Below are positions 50,375 through 60,435 of a stretch of 64,000 bases of DNA, in pieces; the first letter of the stretch is position 1, and every line of letters begins with the position of its first letter. This stretch comes from Gammaproteobacteria bacterium (lineage in GTDB: Bacteria; Pseudomonadota; Gammaproteobacteria; Pseudomonadales; Porticoccaceae). The notes below the pieces were generated by a model. That model was given only the letters and a program-made list of their open reading frames with translations, was not told the origin of the DNA and searched no databases. Location of the stretch: the NCBI GenBank assembly GCA_018069465.1, contig JAGPUW010000014.1, positions 124,001-188,000 on the forward strand, in the 5' to 3' direction. The translations under genes and the position numbers were made by a program.

Positions 50375-50842
50375 ATGAGTGATCAACAGTTTGATGTTTT
50401 TTTTCGTGGCGACATCGTTGCGGGACAGGCTGTCGTCGAGGTGAAAGAGCGTTTGGCTGGGCTGTTTAAGCTCGAAGCCGCTCAGGTTGAACAATTATTT
50501 TCGGGCCGTCCCAATGCCATTCGGCGCAATCTGGATGAGGCCAGCGCCAAAAAATACGAACAGGCGCTGTTAAAAATTGGCGCGGTTGCGGAGTTGCGTC
50601 CGGCGAAAGAGGAGGCTAGTCCATCTCCCCAAGCCACTGGTGAAGGTGGTCTTTCTCTGGCTCCGGCGGGTAGTGATGTGCTGCGCCCCGATGAGCGTGC
50701 CAGCGTTGCCGCTGCAGAGGTTGATGTCAGCGCTCTGGCGCTGGAGCCCGGCGGGGGTGAGATTTTGCGTGATGATGAAAAGCGCTCGGTCGAGGCAAAG
50801 GCGGTTGATACCTCTCACCTCGAGGTGCTGCCGCCCCGCTAA
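50375..50842 (+). CDS. Conserved hypothetical protein with an N-terminal FFxGD-type domain
   Basis: The 155-aa product is taken from the ATG at 50375 with GAAGGG 8 bases upstream. Residues 1-75 (FDVFFRGDIVAGQAVVEVKERLAGLFKLEAAQVEQLFSGRPNAIRRNLDEASAKKYEQALLKIGA) form a small alpha/beta domain seen at the N-terminus of several gammaproteobacterial proteins of unknown role. The second half is low-complexity with two internally similar segments, GSDVLRPDERASVAAAEVDVSAL and GGEILRDDEKRSVEAKAVDTSHL. No signal peptide or membrane segment is visible. A terminator follows. Confidence 0.72.
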   Translation: MSDQQFDVFFRGDIVAGQAVVEVKERLAGLFKLEAAQVEQLFSGRPNAIRRNLDEASAKKYEQALLKIGAVAELRPAKEEASPSPQATGEGGLSLAPAGSDVLRPDERASVAAAEVDVSALALEPGGGEILRDDEKRSVEAKAVDTSHLEVLPPR

Positions 50843-50903
50843 GGCTTAGCGCCCTACATTTGAAGTATTAAACGTCGTCTGTTGAATCTGCCCCTTGCAT
50901 TGC

Positions 50904-50936
50904 CGCCCACGCGTTCTTGAGGCGCGGGCGTTTTTT
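50904..50936 (+). terminator. Intrinsic terminator
   Basis: GCCC(A)CGCG and CGCGGGC pair with one bulge around a 9-nt loop and are followed by six Ts, 62 bases after the preceding stop. Confidence 0.7.
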
Positions 50937-51075
50937 CCGCATCGCCATAAAAATAATATGTAAGTCACTTGCTATACTTCTTCGCTTAACTTTTTAATCC
51001 ATTGCCGGATTTTGAGCGCCTGAGGTTACACTGCGCTGTTGTAAATATCCGCTGATAATAAAGGAATAGGAGCGA

Positions 51076-54000
51076 GTGACTTTGGCCGTAGCGCTAGATG
51101 ACAAATATACCTGCACCACTGGCAGGGCCTACCTGACCGGTATTGAAGCGCTGGTGCGCCTGCCCATTTTGCAAAGTCAGCGGGACAGGGCCAAGGGCCT
51201 GTCGACCGCCGGATTTATTTCCGGCTATCGAGGTTCCCCCATCGGCGGTTATGACAATGCCCTGTGGCGAGCCGATAGCTTCCTCAAGCAGCACCATATT
51301 CATTTTCAACCCGGAGTTAACGAGGAGTTGGCCGCCACGGCCTTGATGGGTAGCCAGCAGGTTAACCTCTTCCCCGAAGCCAAATATGACGGCGTTTTCG
51401 GTCTTTGGTACGGCAAGGGGCCGGGCCTCGACCGGGCGATGGATGCGATTAAACACGCTAATAATACCGGTGCCAGTCAGTTTGGCGGTGTATTGGCGGT
51501 GGTCGGTGACGACCACATGGCCAAGTCATCAACCCTGGCCTACCAGAGTGAGCCGATGTTTATCGGTGCCTCCGTACCCGTGTTGAATCCGGCGGGGGTG
51601 CAGGACGTGCTCGACCTGGGTTTGATCGGCTGGGCGATGTCTCGCTTCAGCGGTTGCTGGGTGGGCATGAAGGTCACCGCTGAAAATATGGACGCGGCCA
51701 TTGCCGCCGATATGAACCCCCAGCGCCTTGAGTTAATCGAGCCGGAAGGCTTTGAGATGCCCGGCAACGGCGTTCACAGCCGTTGGCCCGATCCCTTTTT
51801 GGAGCAGGAAGAGCGCCTGCAGCAGCATAAAATTCGCGCCGCCCAGGCCTTCGCCCGCGCCAATCGTATCGACAAAATCACGCTCGATTGCAGCCAACCC
51901 CGCTTTGGCATTATCGCCACCGGCAAAGCGTATTTTGAAGTGTTACACGCGCTGGCCGATCTCGGTATTGACGAGGCCAGGCGCGAGGCCCTGGGTCTGC
52001 AAGTGTATAAAGTCGCCATGAGCTGGCCGCTGGAACCGCTGGGCATTACTGAATTTGCGACGGGGCTGGAAGAAATTTTGGTGGTCGAAGAAAAGCGCCC
52101 GCTGGTGGAGGATCAGCTGAAAAGCCTGCTCTACTCCCTGGCGGACGAGCAGCGCCCACGCGTGGTCGGCAAGCGCGATGAGCTCGGTGAACCCCTGCTC
52201 AGTAGTATCGCCGAGCTGAATGCGGGTGATGTCGCGAAAGCCATTGCCGTGCGCATCGAAAAATCATCGTCGGCCAGTTCGCTATTGCTACCTGCCGTGG
52301 CTTTGTCCGAGAGCGACCTGCCTGCAGCACCCGCCGCTACTTTGCCCCAGCGCAAGCCCTGGTTTTGCGCGGGCTGCCCCCACAACACTTCAACCAAGGT
52401 GCCCGAGGGTAGTCGCGCCCTGGCCGGCATCGGTTGCCACTTTATGGTCACCTGGATGGACCGGGACACCGAGACCTTCACCCAGATGGGTGGCGAGGGT
52501 GCCTCGTGGATAGGTCAGGCGCCCTTCACCAACACGCGGCATGTGTTCCAGAATATTGGCGATGGCACTTACTTTCACTCGGGTATTCTCGCCATCCGTG
52601 CGGCTATCGCCTCCGGTGCCAATATCACCTATAAAATTCTCTACAACGATGCGGTGGCGATGACCGGTGGCCAGCATGTCGATGGCAGCCTGACCGTCGA
52701 ACAGATGGTCTATCAGCTCAAGGGCGAGGGCGTAAAGCGCATCGCCGTGGTCAGTGACCTGCCAGAAAAATACGCCACTGACTTCCCTCAATTCGACGGC
52801 CTCAGTGTCGATCATCGCGATAGCCTGAATACTCTGCAAAAAGCCTTGCGCGAACTCGACGGCACCAGCGTGATTATTTACGAGCAAACGTGTGCCACTG
52901 AAAAGCGCCGTCGTCGAAAGCGCGGCCTGCTCGAAGATCCCGATAAGCGGGTGTTTATTAATTCGGGGGTTTGCGAGGGTTGCGGTGATTGCGGGGTGCA
53001 ATCGAACTGTCTCGCCGTGGCACCGAAGGCAACGGCCCTGGGCCGCAAGCGGGTGATTGATCAAAATGCCTGCAACAAAGATTATTCCTGCGTTAAGGGT
53101 TTTTGCCCAAGTTTTGTCACCGTTACCGGCGCAACACTGCATAAGCCTGCCGCTGTGGCGACGGGCCTGCCGTTCCCCGACTTACCCCAACCAAGGCCTC
53201 AGCCCCAGTTTGCCAGCGCTGGCGGCGCACTCACCGAGCCCTACAATATCTTGCTCACCGGTGTGGGCGGCATGGGCGTGTTAACCATCGGTTCGATTAT
53301 TGGTATGGCGGCCCATATTGAAGGTAAGGGCGTCGCGGTGTTGACCCAAACCGGGCTCGCGCAAAAGTTTGGTGCGGTCAGCTGCCATGTGCGCATCGCC
53401 CATCGGCAGAGCGATATTCACGGGGTCAGAGTGCCCGCAGGCAAGGGCCAGTTGCTGCTCGGTGCCGATATGGTGGTGTCTTCGGCCCAGGCATCGCTGG
53501 CCTGTTTAGACAGTGCCACGGGGGTGGCGGTGGTCAATAATCACGACTCCCCCACGGCTGACTTCACCCACGATCCCGATGCCCCCTTCCCGGAAAAAAC
53601 CATGGAAGGTGTGATTGGCGCGGCGACGGGGGCGGCCCACTTTTTCGACGCCAGTGTGCTGGGTACAGCCCTGCTGGGCGATGCGATGACCAGCAACTTG
53701 ATTTTGCTCGGTTTCGCCTGGCAAAAGGGTCTGGTGCCGCTGGGTCTGGGTGCGCTGGAGCAGGCCGTACGTTTGAATGGCGTTGCCGTCGATGCCAATT
53801 TGCAGGCCTTTTTGTGGGGCCGCCGTTTGGCTGAGCAGCCCAACAAAGTAGCTGATATTGCGGGGCTTGACCTCCCGGCTGGAACTCAGGCTGAGAGCCA
53901 GATTGAGAGTAATAGCACTCAAGCGGCTGAGTCCGAACAGCTCGAAGACATCGTCGCTTTTCGTGTCGCGCAATTGTGCCAATATCAGAATCGGGCCTAT

Positions 54001-54618
54001 GCTCGGCGCTATCGAGCGCTGGTCGACAAAGTGAAGGCGGTGGAAGAGAAAATAGACGCGGGGGGCGAGTTGGCTTTAACAAAAAATGTCGCCCGCTATT
54101 ATCACCAGCTGTTGGCCTATAAAGATGAGTACGAAGTGGCGCGACTGTACACCGATGGTGAGTTTGCCGAAGCCCTGAAACAACAGTTCGACGGCGACTA
54201 CAAATTGCGCTTTCATCTGGCGCCGCCACTGCTGTCAAAGCGCGACCCCGATACCGGGCATTTGATCAAAAAAGAATTTGGCCCGTGGATGCTGCAAGCG
54301 TTTCGAGTACTGGCAAAGTTTAAGTTCCTCCGTGGCTCACGCTTCGATATTTTTGCCCGCACGCAAGAGCGCAAGCAGGAACGCGGCTTAATCACTGACT
54401 ACGAGCAGCAAATCGACCAGCTGCTGGCCGGACTGTCCGTGGATAAACTCGCGCTGGCGACAGAGATTGCCGCTCTGCCCCACTTTATTCGCGGCTTTGG
54501 CCACGTTAAAGAAAATAATATCGCCACCGTGCAGCGTCGGGCGGCAACGTTAATGCAGCAGCTGAATGCCGAGCCAATCCCCGTGGTGAATATTCACCAG
54601 CCCGAGGCCGTGCATTAG
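51076..54618 (+). CDS. Fused indolepyruvate ferredoxin oxidoreductase (IorAB-type 2-oxoacid oxidoreductase)
   Basis: A 1180-aa single-chain enzyme combining the alpha and beta parts of indolepyruvate:ferredoxin oxidoreductase, which decarboxylates aryl-pyruvates to aryl-acetyl-CoA with thiamine diphosphate. The N-terminal part starts LTGIEALVRLPILQSQRDRAKGLSTAGFISGYRGSPIGGYD. FCAGCPHNTSTKVPEGSRALAGIGCHFM near residue 430 and GGEGASWIGQAPF belong to the ThDP domain. CEGCGDCGVQSNC near residue 632 is a 4Fe-4S motif. The gamma-like domain GVGGMGVLTIGSIIGMAAHIEGKG is near residue 735. The GTG at 51076 follows AATAGGAG. It is the large aerobic proteobacterial form for aromatic amino-acid breakdown. 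Confidence 0.9.
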   Translation: MTLAVALDDKYTCTTGRAYLTGIEALVRLPILQSQRDRAKGLSTAGFISGYRGSPIGGYDNALWRADSFLKQHHIHFQPGVNEELAATALMGSQQVNLFPEAKYDGVFGLWYGKGPGLDRAMDAIKHANNTGASQFGGVLAVVGDDHMAKSSTLAYQSEPMFIGASVPVLNPAGVQDVLDLGLIGWAMSRFSGCWVGMKVTAENMDAAIAADMNPQRLELIEPEGFEMPGNGVHSRWPDPFLEQEERLQQHKIRAAQAFARANRIDKITLDCSQPRFGIIATGKAYFEVLHALADLGIDEARREALGLQVYKVAMSWPLEPLGITEFATGLEEILVVEEKRPLVEDQLKSLLYSLADEQRPRVVGKRDELGEPLLSSIAELNAGDVAKAIAVRIEKSSSASSLLLPAVALSESDLPAAPAATLPQRKPWFCAGCPHNTSTKVPEGSRALAGIGCHFMVTWMDRDTETFTQMGGEGASWIGQAPFTNTRHVFQNIGDGTYFHSGILAIRAAIASGANITYKILYNDAVAMTGGQHVDGSLTVEQMVYQLKGEGVKRIAVVSDLPEKYATDFPQFDGLSVDHRDSLNTLQKALRELDGTSVIIYEQTCATEKRRRRKRGLLEDPDKRVFINSGVCEGCGDCGVQSNCLAVAPKATALGRKRVIDQNACNKDYSCVKGFCPSFVTVTGATLHKPAAVATGLPFPDLPQPRPQPQFASAGGALTEPYNILLTGVGGMGVLTIGSIIGMAAHIEGKGVAVLTQTGLAQKFGAVSCHVRIAHRQSDIHGVRVPAGKGQLLLGADMVVSSAQASLACLDSATGVAVVNNHDSPTADFTHDPDAPFPEKTMEGVIGAATGAAHFFDASVLGTALLGDAMTSNLILLGFAWQKGLVPLGLGALEQAVRLNGVAVDANLQAFLWGRRLAEQPNKVADIAGLDLPAGTQAESQIESNSTQAAESEQLEDIVAFRVAQLCQYQNRAYARRYRALVDKVKAVEEKIDAGGELALTKNVARYYHQLLAYKDEYEVARLYTDGEFAEALKQQFDGDYKLRFHLAPPLLSKRDPDTGHLIKKEFGPWMLQAFRVLAKFKFLRGSRFDIFARTQERKQERGLITDYEQQIDQLLAGLSVDKLALATEIAALPHFIRGFGHVKENNIATVQRRAATLMQQLNAEPIPVVNIHQPEAVH

Positions 54619-54665
54619 ATGGCGGCTGTCGTCACTAAAGCCGCGATGCTGGAAGATGAACTGGG

Positions 54666-55379
54666 GTGAATAATGGCGTAGAAGTGCTCGCGCTGGCGGA
54701 TTTGTCACTGGCCTTTATTCCGGTGGTCGCCGTATTGTTCATGCTTTACCGCTGGTCGTTGGGGCCGGGCAATGCATTTTATGCGGTGATTCGCATGCTG
54801 GGTCAGCTGCTGATCGTCGGCTATTTTCTGACCTTTATTTTCGAATCTGATGCCAGCTGGGTAGTGGTGTTAGTACTCACAGTGATGGTTTTTGCCGCCA
54901 GCTGGATAGGCCTGGGGAGTGTCAAAGCTCACCGCCACATGCTTTACAGGCGGGCGTTATTGGCTATCGGTCTCGGGGGTGGGCTGGTGCTGTTGTTGGT
55001 AACCCAGGGTGTGCTGCAACTCGAGCCGTGGTACAGCGCGCGCTATATGATCCCCCTCGCCGGAATGATCTTTGCCAACGCCATGAATGCGGTCAGTCTG
55101 GCCTGTGAACGCCTCTACGCGGAGCTTGAGCGCGACGTGCCGTGGCTGGAGGCGCGCAATATCGCCTGCCATGCGGCCTTGATTCCGATCATTAATTCTT
55201 TATTTGCCGTGGGCCTGGTGTCTTTGCCGGGCATGATGACGGGCCAGATTTTGTCCGGTGTTCCACCGCTGGTGGCAGCGCGCTATCAAATTCTGGTGAT
55301 GTGCATGATATTTGGCGCCTCGGGAATCGCCACCCTGTGCTTTTTAAGCGGGTCGCGGCCACCGGTCGAAAAACGCTGA
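54666..55379 (+). CDS. FetB/UPF0014-type ABC permease (orphan)
   Basis: The 237-aa protein has about seven membrane helices. It carries the UPF0014 pattern ARYMIPLAGMIFANAMNAVSLACERLYAELERDVPWLEARNIACHAALIPIINSLFAVGLVSLPGMMTGQILSGVPPLVAARYQILVM, diagnostic of FetB-like permeases tied to iron efflux in E. coli. In most genomes the ATPase gene fetA precedes it; here the upstream gene, 47 bp away, is the indolepyruvate oxidoreductase, and no ATPase is next to it on either side. The GTG start at 54666 has only a weak ribosome-binding site. The IS3 element lies 250 bp downstream. Confidence 0.83.
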   Translation: MNNGVEVLALADLSLAFIPVVAVLFMLYRWSLGPGNAFYAVIRMLGQLLIVGYFLTFIFESDASWVVVLVLTVMVFAASWIGLGSVKAHRHMLYRRALLAIGLGGGLVLLLVTQGVLQLEPWYSARYMIPLAGMIFANAMNAVSLACERLYAELERDVPWLEARNIACHAALIPIINSLFAVGLVSLPGMMTGQILSGVPPLVAARYQILVMCMIFGASGIATLCFLSGSRPPVEKR

Positions 55380-55672
55380 TTGCCTCGCCTTGATTACTCC
55401 TAAGTCTGACAGACTCTCGGGATTAGGGCGGGGGCGGGCGGGGTGCTGAGAATAGGTGTAGCACTTAAATATTTACCGACTAGCGCCTCAAACCCAATTA
55501 AGGCAAGAGGCTCTGTCGATAGCTATTAATTTAGCTTTTAGGATAATCACGAGAACATCATTCCTTGACGGCTGTTGATGCCAAAGGTATTGATATCTCA
55601 AAGCGTATGAGTTTTTTGACCACACAGGGAAGGGTAACCCCCCCATTTTTAACCGAAGTTAAAGATGGAAAG

Positions 55673-56500
55673 TTAAGCAGCTAGCGCCAATTTCTGCATT
55701 GGTGTTATGCCACCAAGGCCCATATTGGGTCGCTCGTTGTTGTAAGTCCAGAGCCAGCGTGTCGCGTAATCCTGCACTTCAGCGATACTGTCAAACAGAT
55801 ATTGACTGAGCCAGTCGTAACGGACCGTGCGGTTGTAGCGCTCCACATAGGCATTTTGTTGCGGGTTGCCCGGCTGGATAAAACACAATTCAATACCGCG
55901 ATCTTCAGCCCATGCTGCCAATACAGCACTGATGTATTCAGGCCCATTGTCACAGCGAATTTGTCGGGGCTTGCCTCTCCATTCAATGGTTTGATCCAGT
56001 GCTCGCTTCACCCTCTCAGCAGGCAAAGAAAAGTCGACATCGATGGTTAAACCCTCACGATTGAAGTCGTCGATCACATTGAACAGCCGATAACAGCGAC
56101 CATCTGAAAGTTGATCATGCATAAAATCCATGGACCAACAGTTATTCATTTGGGTCGGAACTTCGAGAGGTTCAGGCTTTTCCCGCACCAATCGCTTCTT
56201 GGGTTTGATCCGTAAATTAAGCTCCAGCTCTCGATAAATCCGGTACACCCGTTTGTGGTTCCATGGATAATTTTTCACATTTCGAAGATACAAGAAGCAC
56301 AGCCCAAAACCCCAGTTCCGTCGATTGTGGGTTAGCCTGATTAGCCAGTCAGCAATCTGTTCATTCTCCCAGCTCAACTTGGGCTGATAGCGGTAGCAGG
56401 TCTCGCTGACGACAAAAATACAACAGGCCAATCGAATGCTTACCCTTCCTCGGCCTACCGCCTCCTGCGCCATTTCGCGGCGCTGGGACGGCTTTACCAC
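55673..56500 (-). CDS. IS3-family transposase OrfB (DDE integrase-like)
   Basis: The 275-aa catalytic part has a HTH_21/rve layout. It begins in the -1 frame relative to orfA and would be made as an OrfAB fusion by frameshifting at AAAAAAG (56500-56506). The DDE triad is visible: [10 protein letters not shown] (first Asp), [11 protein letters not shown] (second Asp) and [16 protein letters not shown] (Glu). [18 protein letters not shown] is the usual C-terminus of the IS407 group. No stop or frameshift breaks it, so it may be active. Confidence 0.92.
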   Translation of the reverse strand: MVKPSQRREMAQEAVGRGRVSIRLACCIFVVSETCYRYQPKLSWENEQIADWLIRLTHNRRNWGFGLCFLYLRNVKNYPWNHKRVYRIYRELELNLRIKPKKRLVREKPEPLEVPTQMNNCWSMDFMHDQLSDGRCYRLFNVIDDFNREGLTIDVDFSLPAERVKRALDQTIEWRGKPRQIRCDNGPEYISAVLAAWAEDRGIELCFIQPGNPQQNAYVERYNRTVRYDWLSQYLFDSIAEVQDYATRWLWTYNNERPNMGLGGITPMQKLALAA

Positions 56501-56760
56501 TTTTTTGCCATGGCCTCCTGGATGATTTCGGATTTAAGCCGTTCTTCAGCGTACATCTTCTTTAGACGCCGATTTTCATCATCTAATTCCTTGAGCCGGC
56601 TCATCATCGAAGCATCCATGCCGCCGTATCTGCTGCGCCACTTGTAGAACGTTGCCGTACTCATGCCATGCTCTCGACACAGCTCCGGCACAGGGGTTAC
56701 AGCCTCGCCCTGCTTGAGTATGGCCATGATTTGACTGTCTGAATATCTTGATTTTTTCAT
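56494..56760 (-). CDS. IS3-family transposase OrfA (HTH_Tnp_1)
   Basis: The 88-aa DNA-binding part has a helix-turn-helix ([41 protein letters not shown]) followed by a leucine-zipper-like helix ([30 protein letters not shown]). It ends AMAKKW; the AAAAAAG at 56500-56506 just before its stop is the programmed -1 frameshift site used to make OrfAB. GGAGATCCAC precedes the start. Confidence 0.92.
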   Translation of the reverse strand: MKKSRYSDSQIMAILKQGEAVTPVPELCREHGMSTATFYKWRSRYGGMDASMMSRLKELDDENRRLKKMYAEERLKSEIIQEAMAKKW

Positions 56761-56952
56761 GTGGATCTCCTGCGTATAGGTTACGAGAAAACTCCACCTT
56801 CAACCTCAGTTATTTTTCGGGGGGATTACCGAAGGACCGACACAGCCTGTTCCCCGTGAACGGGTAATCGCTGCCCGATGTCAGTTATCTCGCTTTACCG
56901 TCCCCGGGGCGGCTTTTTTCACTGCACGCTGGGTGACTATACCTTTCCAGAC

Positions 56953-58617
56953 CTAATTCGCAGTATCGCCGGTCCATCCTGATGTTGGAGGGCATGAACC
57001 TGATCTTTCGAGTGATAATGCTCGATGATACAGGGCGTTAAGCTGCTTCTCGGCTACATCTGAATGCTTTTTCTCGAGCGCGTCAATTCGGTGGAGTTTT
57101 ACTGTCAGTAAATGGCCATGCTTGTCACATAAGCTAGCGGCGATCCACAGAATTTCTTCTCGCAGACTTGTATCGCATCCAACAAACTGAGCACAGGTGT
57201 ATGCACCGGTTTCTCCAACCGTATCAAGCAACTGCGCTGCCTCATCGTTCCAATCGAAATTGGGATAAATCAAAAAATTGTGGGCAGAAAAAGGCCCATC
57301 CAGGCCACTCTTGCCTATGTCAGCCCCAAGGAAATTGAGACTCAAGGTGTTGGTGCCTTCAGTAAGGTACAGTGACGCATTTGCTGCACTACTGATAAGA
57401 GAGTCATCACTACCTCGTATGTCTGTAGAAAGCCCATAGTTTCCTGAACGCGAAACAACAACTTCATAATCAACTTGAAGCATCTCAAAGATGCCATCGT
57501 CATCGTTATCCAGCCCTCGATCGCCAATAACACCAATCACTTTGATAGGTGGTTGCTCCAAAGAAGTAGTATCGATGTCGAGGATCGCATTGATTGGCCA
57601 GAGTCCCAGGGGCCTCGCTCCCTTCCAGGCATCAACAGATGCGACCAGCCATGGCTGGCCATTGAGCGTTTCCAGTTCCTCAATCGAGAAATCGAAAACG
57701 AGCGGTTCTTCAGGGTTTGAGATGAAGATTGCATCACCTATGACCCCACCTTCGGCGCCGTTGATCAGCAACCTCACGTTATATTCACCAGGCTGCCTGG
57801 GAGATGTTTCTTCTACTACGATACGTACTCCATCCGTTTGCCCATTAGCGTTGTTATCAAGTTCGGTATAGTTGATTACGCCACTGATAGAGATGGGTAC
57901 GTTACTGACAACAAAGGGCCTATAGGTGTGTCCGCGATAATCTCCCCAAGCAGTCTCAAAAACGGCCTCATAGTCAGCTTCCCCGTTGACCGAGCTGACA
58001 GCGGTATAGACACCATCTCCCGATGTTAGGTCTGGTGTCACACCATCATCTTTCAGATAAATACTATCCGATACTGTTTGGCCCACATGGTCGTAGAGAG
58101 TGGCCGAAATGGCTGCATTGGTGGCAGGCTGTTGCCCATCTAGTAGGGCAACGGTCAGTGCAAAGAGCTCATTAGAGCCAATGGGTATTCCCGGAACCCC
58201 GACCATTGCCCGGTACTGAGGCGATGGCTGCTCTATTACGGAGAGCCTGGCACCAACACTATCTATAGCGCTAATGGAAAACTGATATACCCCTACAGGA
58301 GCATTTACACCGGCTATTCTCGTTTTGTTTATTGACGGGTCTATGACTGTCGGGACGCTCATCCAGGAGAATCCGTGAAAACCTGAGTTGCCCTCATTCA
58401 AAACCTCACCGTTTGGTAAGGTAATGCTAAAGTCAGTTGTCGAGGCAGTATCGACCAATATATCTACCGTGGTCTGGGAAACAGTAAATGATGAACTAAG
58501 GGTGTTATTTTGATGGATTTTGAAATCCTGGGTTAGGGGGCCGAGGGGCAAAGACATTTCTTGCGCCAAGACACCAGTACCCGCCATCATAATCACTATC
58601 GCTTGAATCCATTTCAT
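56953..58617 (-). CDS. Secreted multidomain protein with choice-of-anchor X-like domain, paired with the lipase
   Basis: The 554-aa protein has a signal peptide (MKWIQAIVIMMAGTGVLAQ). The ATG at 58617 overlaps the lipase TGA (ATGA), so translation is coupled. Residues about 40-230 form beta-rich repeats including LYDHVGQTVSDSIYLKDDGVTPDLTSGDGVYTAV, the choice-of-anchor X pattern of surface and secreted proteins. Acidic DxDxD-like loops follow (DNNANGQTDG near 265, DNDDDGIFE near 375), likely calcium sites. The C-terminal 100 residues hold four or five cysteines (TCAQFVGCD, SLCDK, GSCPP). It may assist folding, anchoring or activity of the lipase. It is adjacent to the IS3 element. Confidence 0.7.
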   Translation of the reverse strand: MKWIQAIVIMMAGTGVLAQEMSLPLGPLTQDFKIHQNNTLSSSFTVSQTTVDILVDTASTTDFSITLPNGEVLNEGNSGFHGFSWMSVPTVIDPSINKTRIAGVNAPVGVYQFSISAIDSVGARLSVIEQPSPQYRAMVGVPGIPIGSNELFALTVALLDGQQPATNAAISATLYDHVGQTVSDSIYLKDDGVTPDLTSGDGVYTAVSSVNGEADYEAVFETAWGDYRGHTYRPFVVSNVPISISGVINYTELDNNANGQTDGVRIVVEETSPRQPGEYNVRLLINGAEGGVIGDAIFISNPEEPLVFDFSIEELETLNGQPWLVASVDAWKGARPLGLWPINAILDIDTTSLEQPPIKVIGVIGDRGLDNDDDGIFEMLQVDYEVVVSRSGNYGLSTDIRGSDDSLISSAANASLYLTEGTNTLSLNFLGADIGKSGLDGPFSAHNFLIYPNFDWNDEAAQLLDTVGETGAYTCAQFVGCDTSLREEILWIAASLCDKHGHLLTVKLHRIDALEKKHSDVAEKQLNALYHRALSLERSGSCPPTSGWTGDTAN

Positions 58618-60139
58618 TTCAGATCCCCCCATCCAAGGCTACTCGTACCGATAGATATCGCGGTAGATTGTGCTGTTCCCTCGATTACCGTGCCGTGATT
58701 CACTCCATCCAGCTCAGTCTGACTTATTGCTCCCGTGGCAGCCAGTGCGCTCGCCACAGTTACCATCGTATCGTTTGGGTTGAGTTGACTATCTCCTATC
58801 AGACTAAGCTCCACACCAGGTACTGGTACTCCGAAGACGTCCCTGTAAACCACTATCCACTCTGCGGAATCATAATAGTAAAGAATATAGTAGAGTTTGT
58901 TTGCCTCACCAACGTCCGTCACCTGATTTCCGAGCACCTCAGTTAGGCTAAGGCTTTGATCATCATTCCCATCCGCAGCTGCCCCAATTACCGCTACCTT
59001 TGCACCTTTACGTGAAGTTAGTGTTGGATTAGCGATCGCCCAAGTGGCAGGTTTAAGATCGCAGAGATCTGTTATGCCGGAACTGAGAACTCCACCGATG
59101 TCCGCCAAGAGGGTACCTAAGTGTGGAGACCCATGTGTGATCAAGCTGCTGGCTTTAAGGTCCTGGTAGACTGGTTGACCATCCATCGTCGCTACCTTGA
59201 CTGGTATGTCAGTGTTTTCAGTTTTTCTTATTAGCATTCGACCATCGAGCCCCCCCATCGAATGGCCTACTAAATGAAATTCATGTGACCCATGCAGCTC
59301 TGAATCTTCCTTGATCTTGTCAATGTGGGAATTGGCGTGGTCCTGAACAGCTGCTAACTCGCCGGGTCTGCAACCGAGCCTGAACGACACGGCGCTGTGA
59401 TCCAATATCTTGGCGCGAAGCCCAGTAGAGCTCTTCACATTATCTATGTAATTTGAATTTTCAAATCCTTGGCTGTTTCCCCCAAGCCCCGTAAGAAGAT
59501 ATACAGGGTCGGCGGCTTCAAATTTAAGTCCTACCCAGTCAATTGATACGCCCCAAACTCTACAGCCCACGTCTCTGTTAGATAGAAGAACACTTCTGTT
59601 GGCAGTATCAATAGCAATTGATACTGTGTTGGTAGCCACTGCCCCGGGAGCAGAAGGGAAGTTCACTTTTGTTATGGGAACAGTGAGGGAGTCATTGAAT
59701 TTCCAGACTGAATCGTCACCCGAAAGCACACCTATAAATTCCCCGTTAAAATAGACCTCATCTACTTCTGGCATGAGACTGTCGGGGATGCCATCGCCGT
59801 CGCAATCTGCCGTAGGTGAGATGTGTTGGTCGACGTCGTAAGCGGGTATTACCAGCCTTGCCGTGGGTGAAAGAGTGCCATTTGATACCGCTTCTGCAAC
59901 ATTTCCACATATCGACTAACTGGTAGCTCTACCTGTATTTGGTATTGTTCTGAGTCAGAAAACTTGTAGGAATCGAGTGTACCTGGCTGCCTATCCGAAA
60001 GTGGGAACTCGGCACTAGGTTCCGCAACTATCGAAAAACTAAATGGTGAATCTCCCGAGTGTTGGGGATATGAACTACTGGCCATAGTCGGCGCAGAAAG
60101 ACAAAAAAAGAGCAGCGTAAAGTACTTCGTGAGTCTCAT
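58614..60139 (-). pseudogene. Secreted alpha/beta-hydrolase lipase, interrupted by one frameshift
   Basis: Frame 1 (60139 to about 59910) encodes a signal peptide (MRLTKYFTLLFFCLSAPTMA) and the opening of the mature protein up to ELPVSRYV. The lipase frame is open from 59915 to 58614 and has no start codon of its own in its first 45 codons. It reads GNVAEAVSNGTLSPTARLVI, then DCDGDGIPD, and the catalytic LVGHSMGGLDGRML (GxSxG) with later Asp and His candidates. A single missing base near 59905-59915 joins both into one protein of about 508 aa. Either it is a recent pseudogene, a sequencing error, or a phase switch. The ATG at 59774 could yield a 386-aa cytoplasmic remnant. Confidence 0.72.
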
Positions 60140-60435
60140 CGCCGTATAACAGGCAGTCGGTACGTCCATGTGTGCTTACCTATATAATTTTCAATTGGAT
60201 CCCATCAATCCCAAACAGGTCACGAGTATGCCATTGCTTCGTTTTCTGATTGAAATGCTATTTTAATGCTCTTCGTATTTCTCCAATAATGCCGGTGAAA
60301 TACGATCCGATGGGACGTATTCCATCGGGGTAATGTGCAGGAAAACCCTGCGTCCTTATGTGCTACTTCAAGTAGCCACTAGGAATTTTAAAATTACATA
60401 TGAATGAGTCTATCTCAACGTCAAAATATTTTTAC

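Larger units (their letters stand above)
55629..56834. mobile_element. IS3-family insertion sequence with 4-bp target duplication
   Basis: The element runs from about 55633 to 56830 (1198 bp). Left end GGTAACCCCCCC and right end (read inward) GGTAATCCCCCC are imperfect inverted repeats, continuing with AACCGAAGTT against AACTGAGGTT. GAAG occurs directly outside both ends (55629-55632 and 56831-56834), fitting a 4-bp target duplication as in the IS407 group. It holds orfA and orfB on the minus strand with an AAAAAAG slip site. The termini are my reading and could be off by a few bases. It appears structurally intact. Confidence 0.8.
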
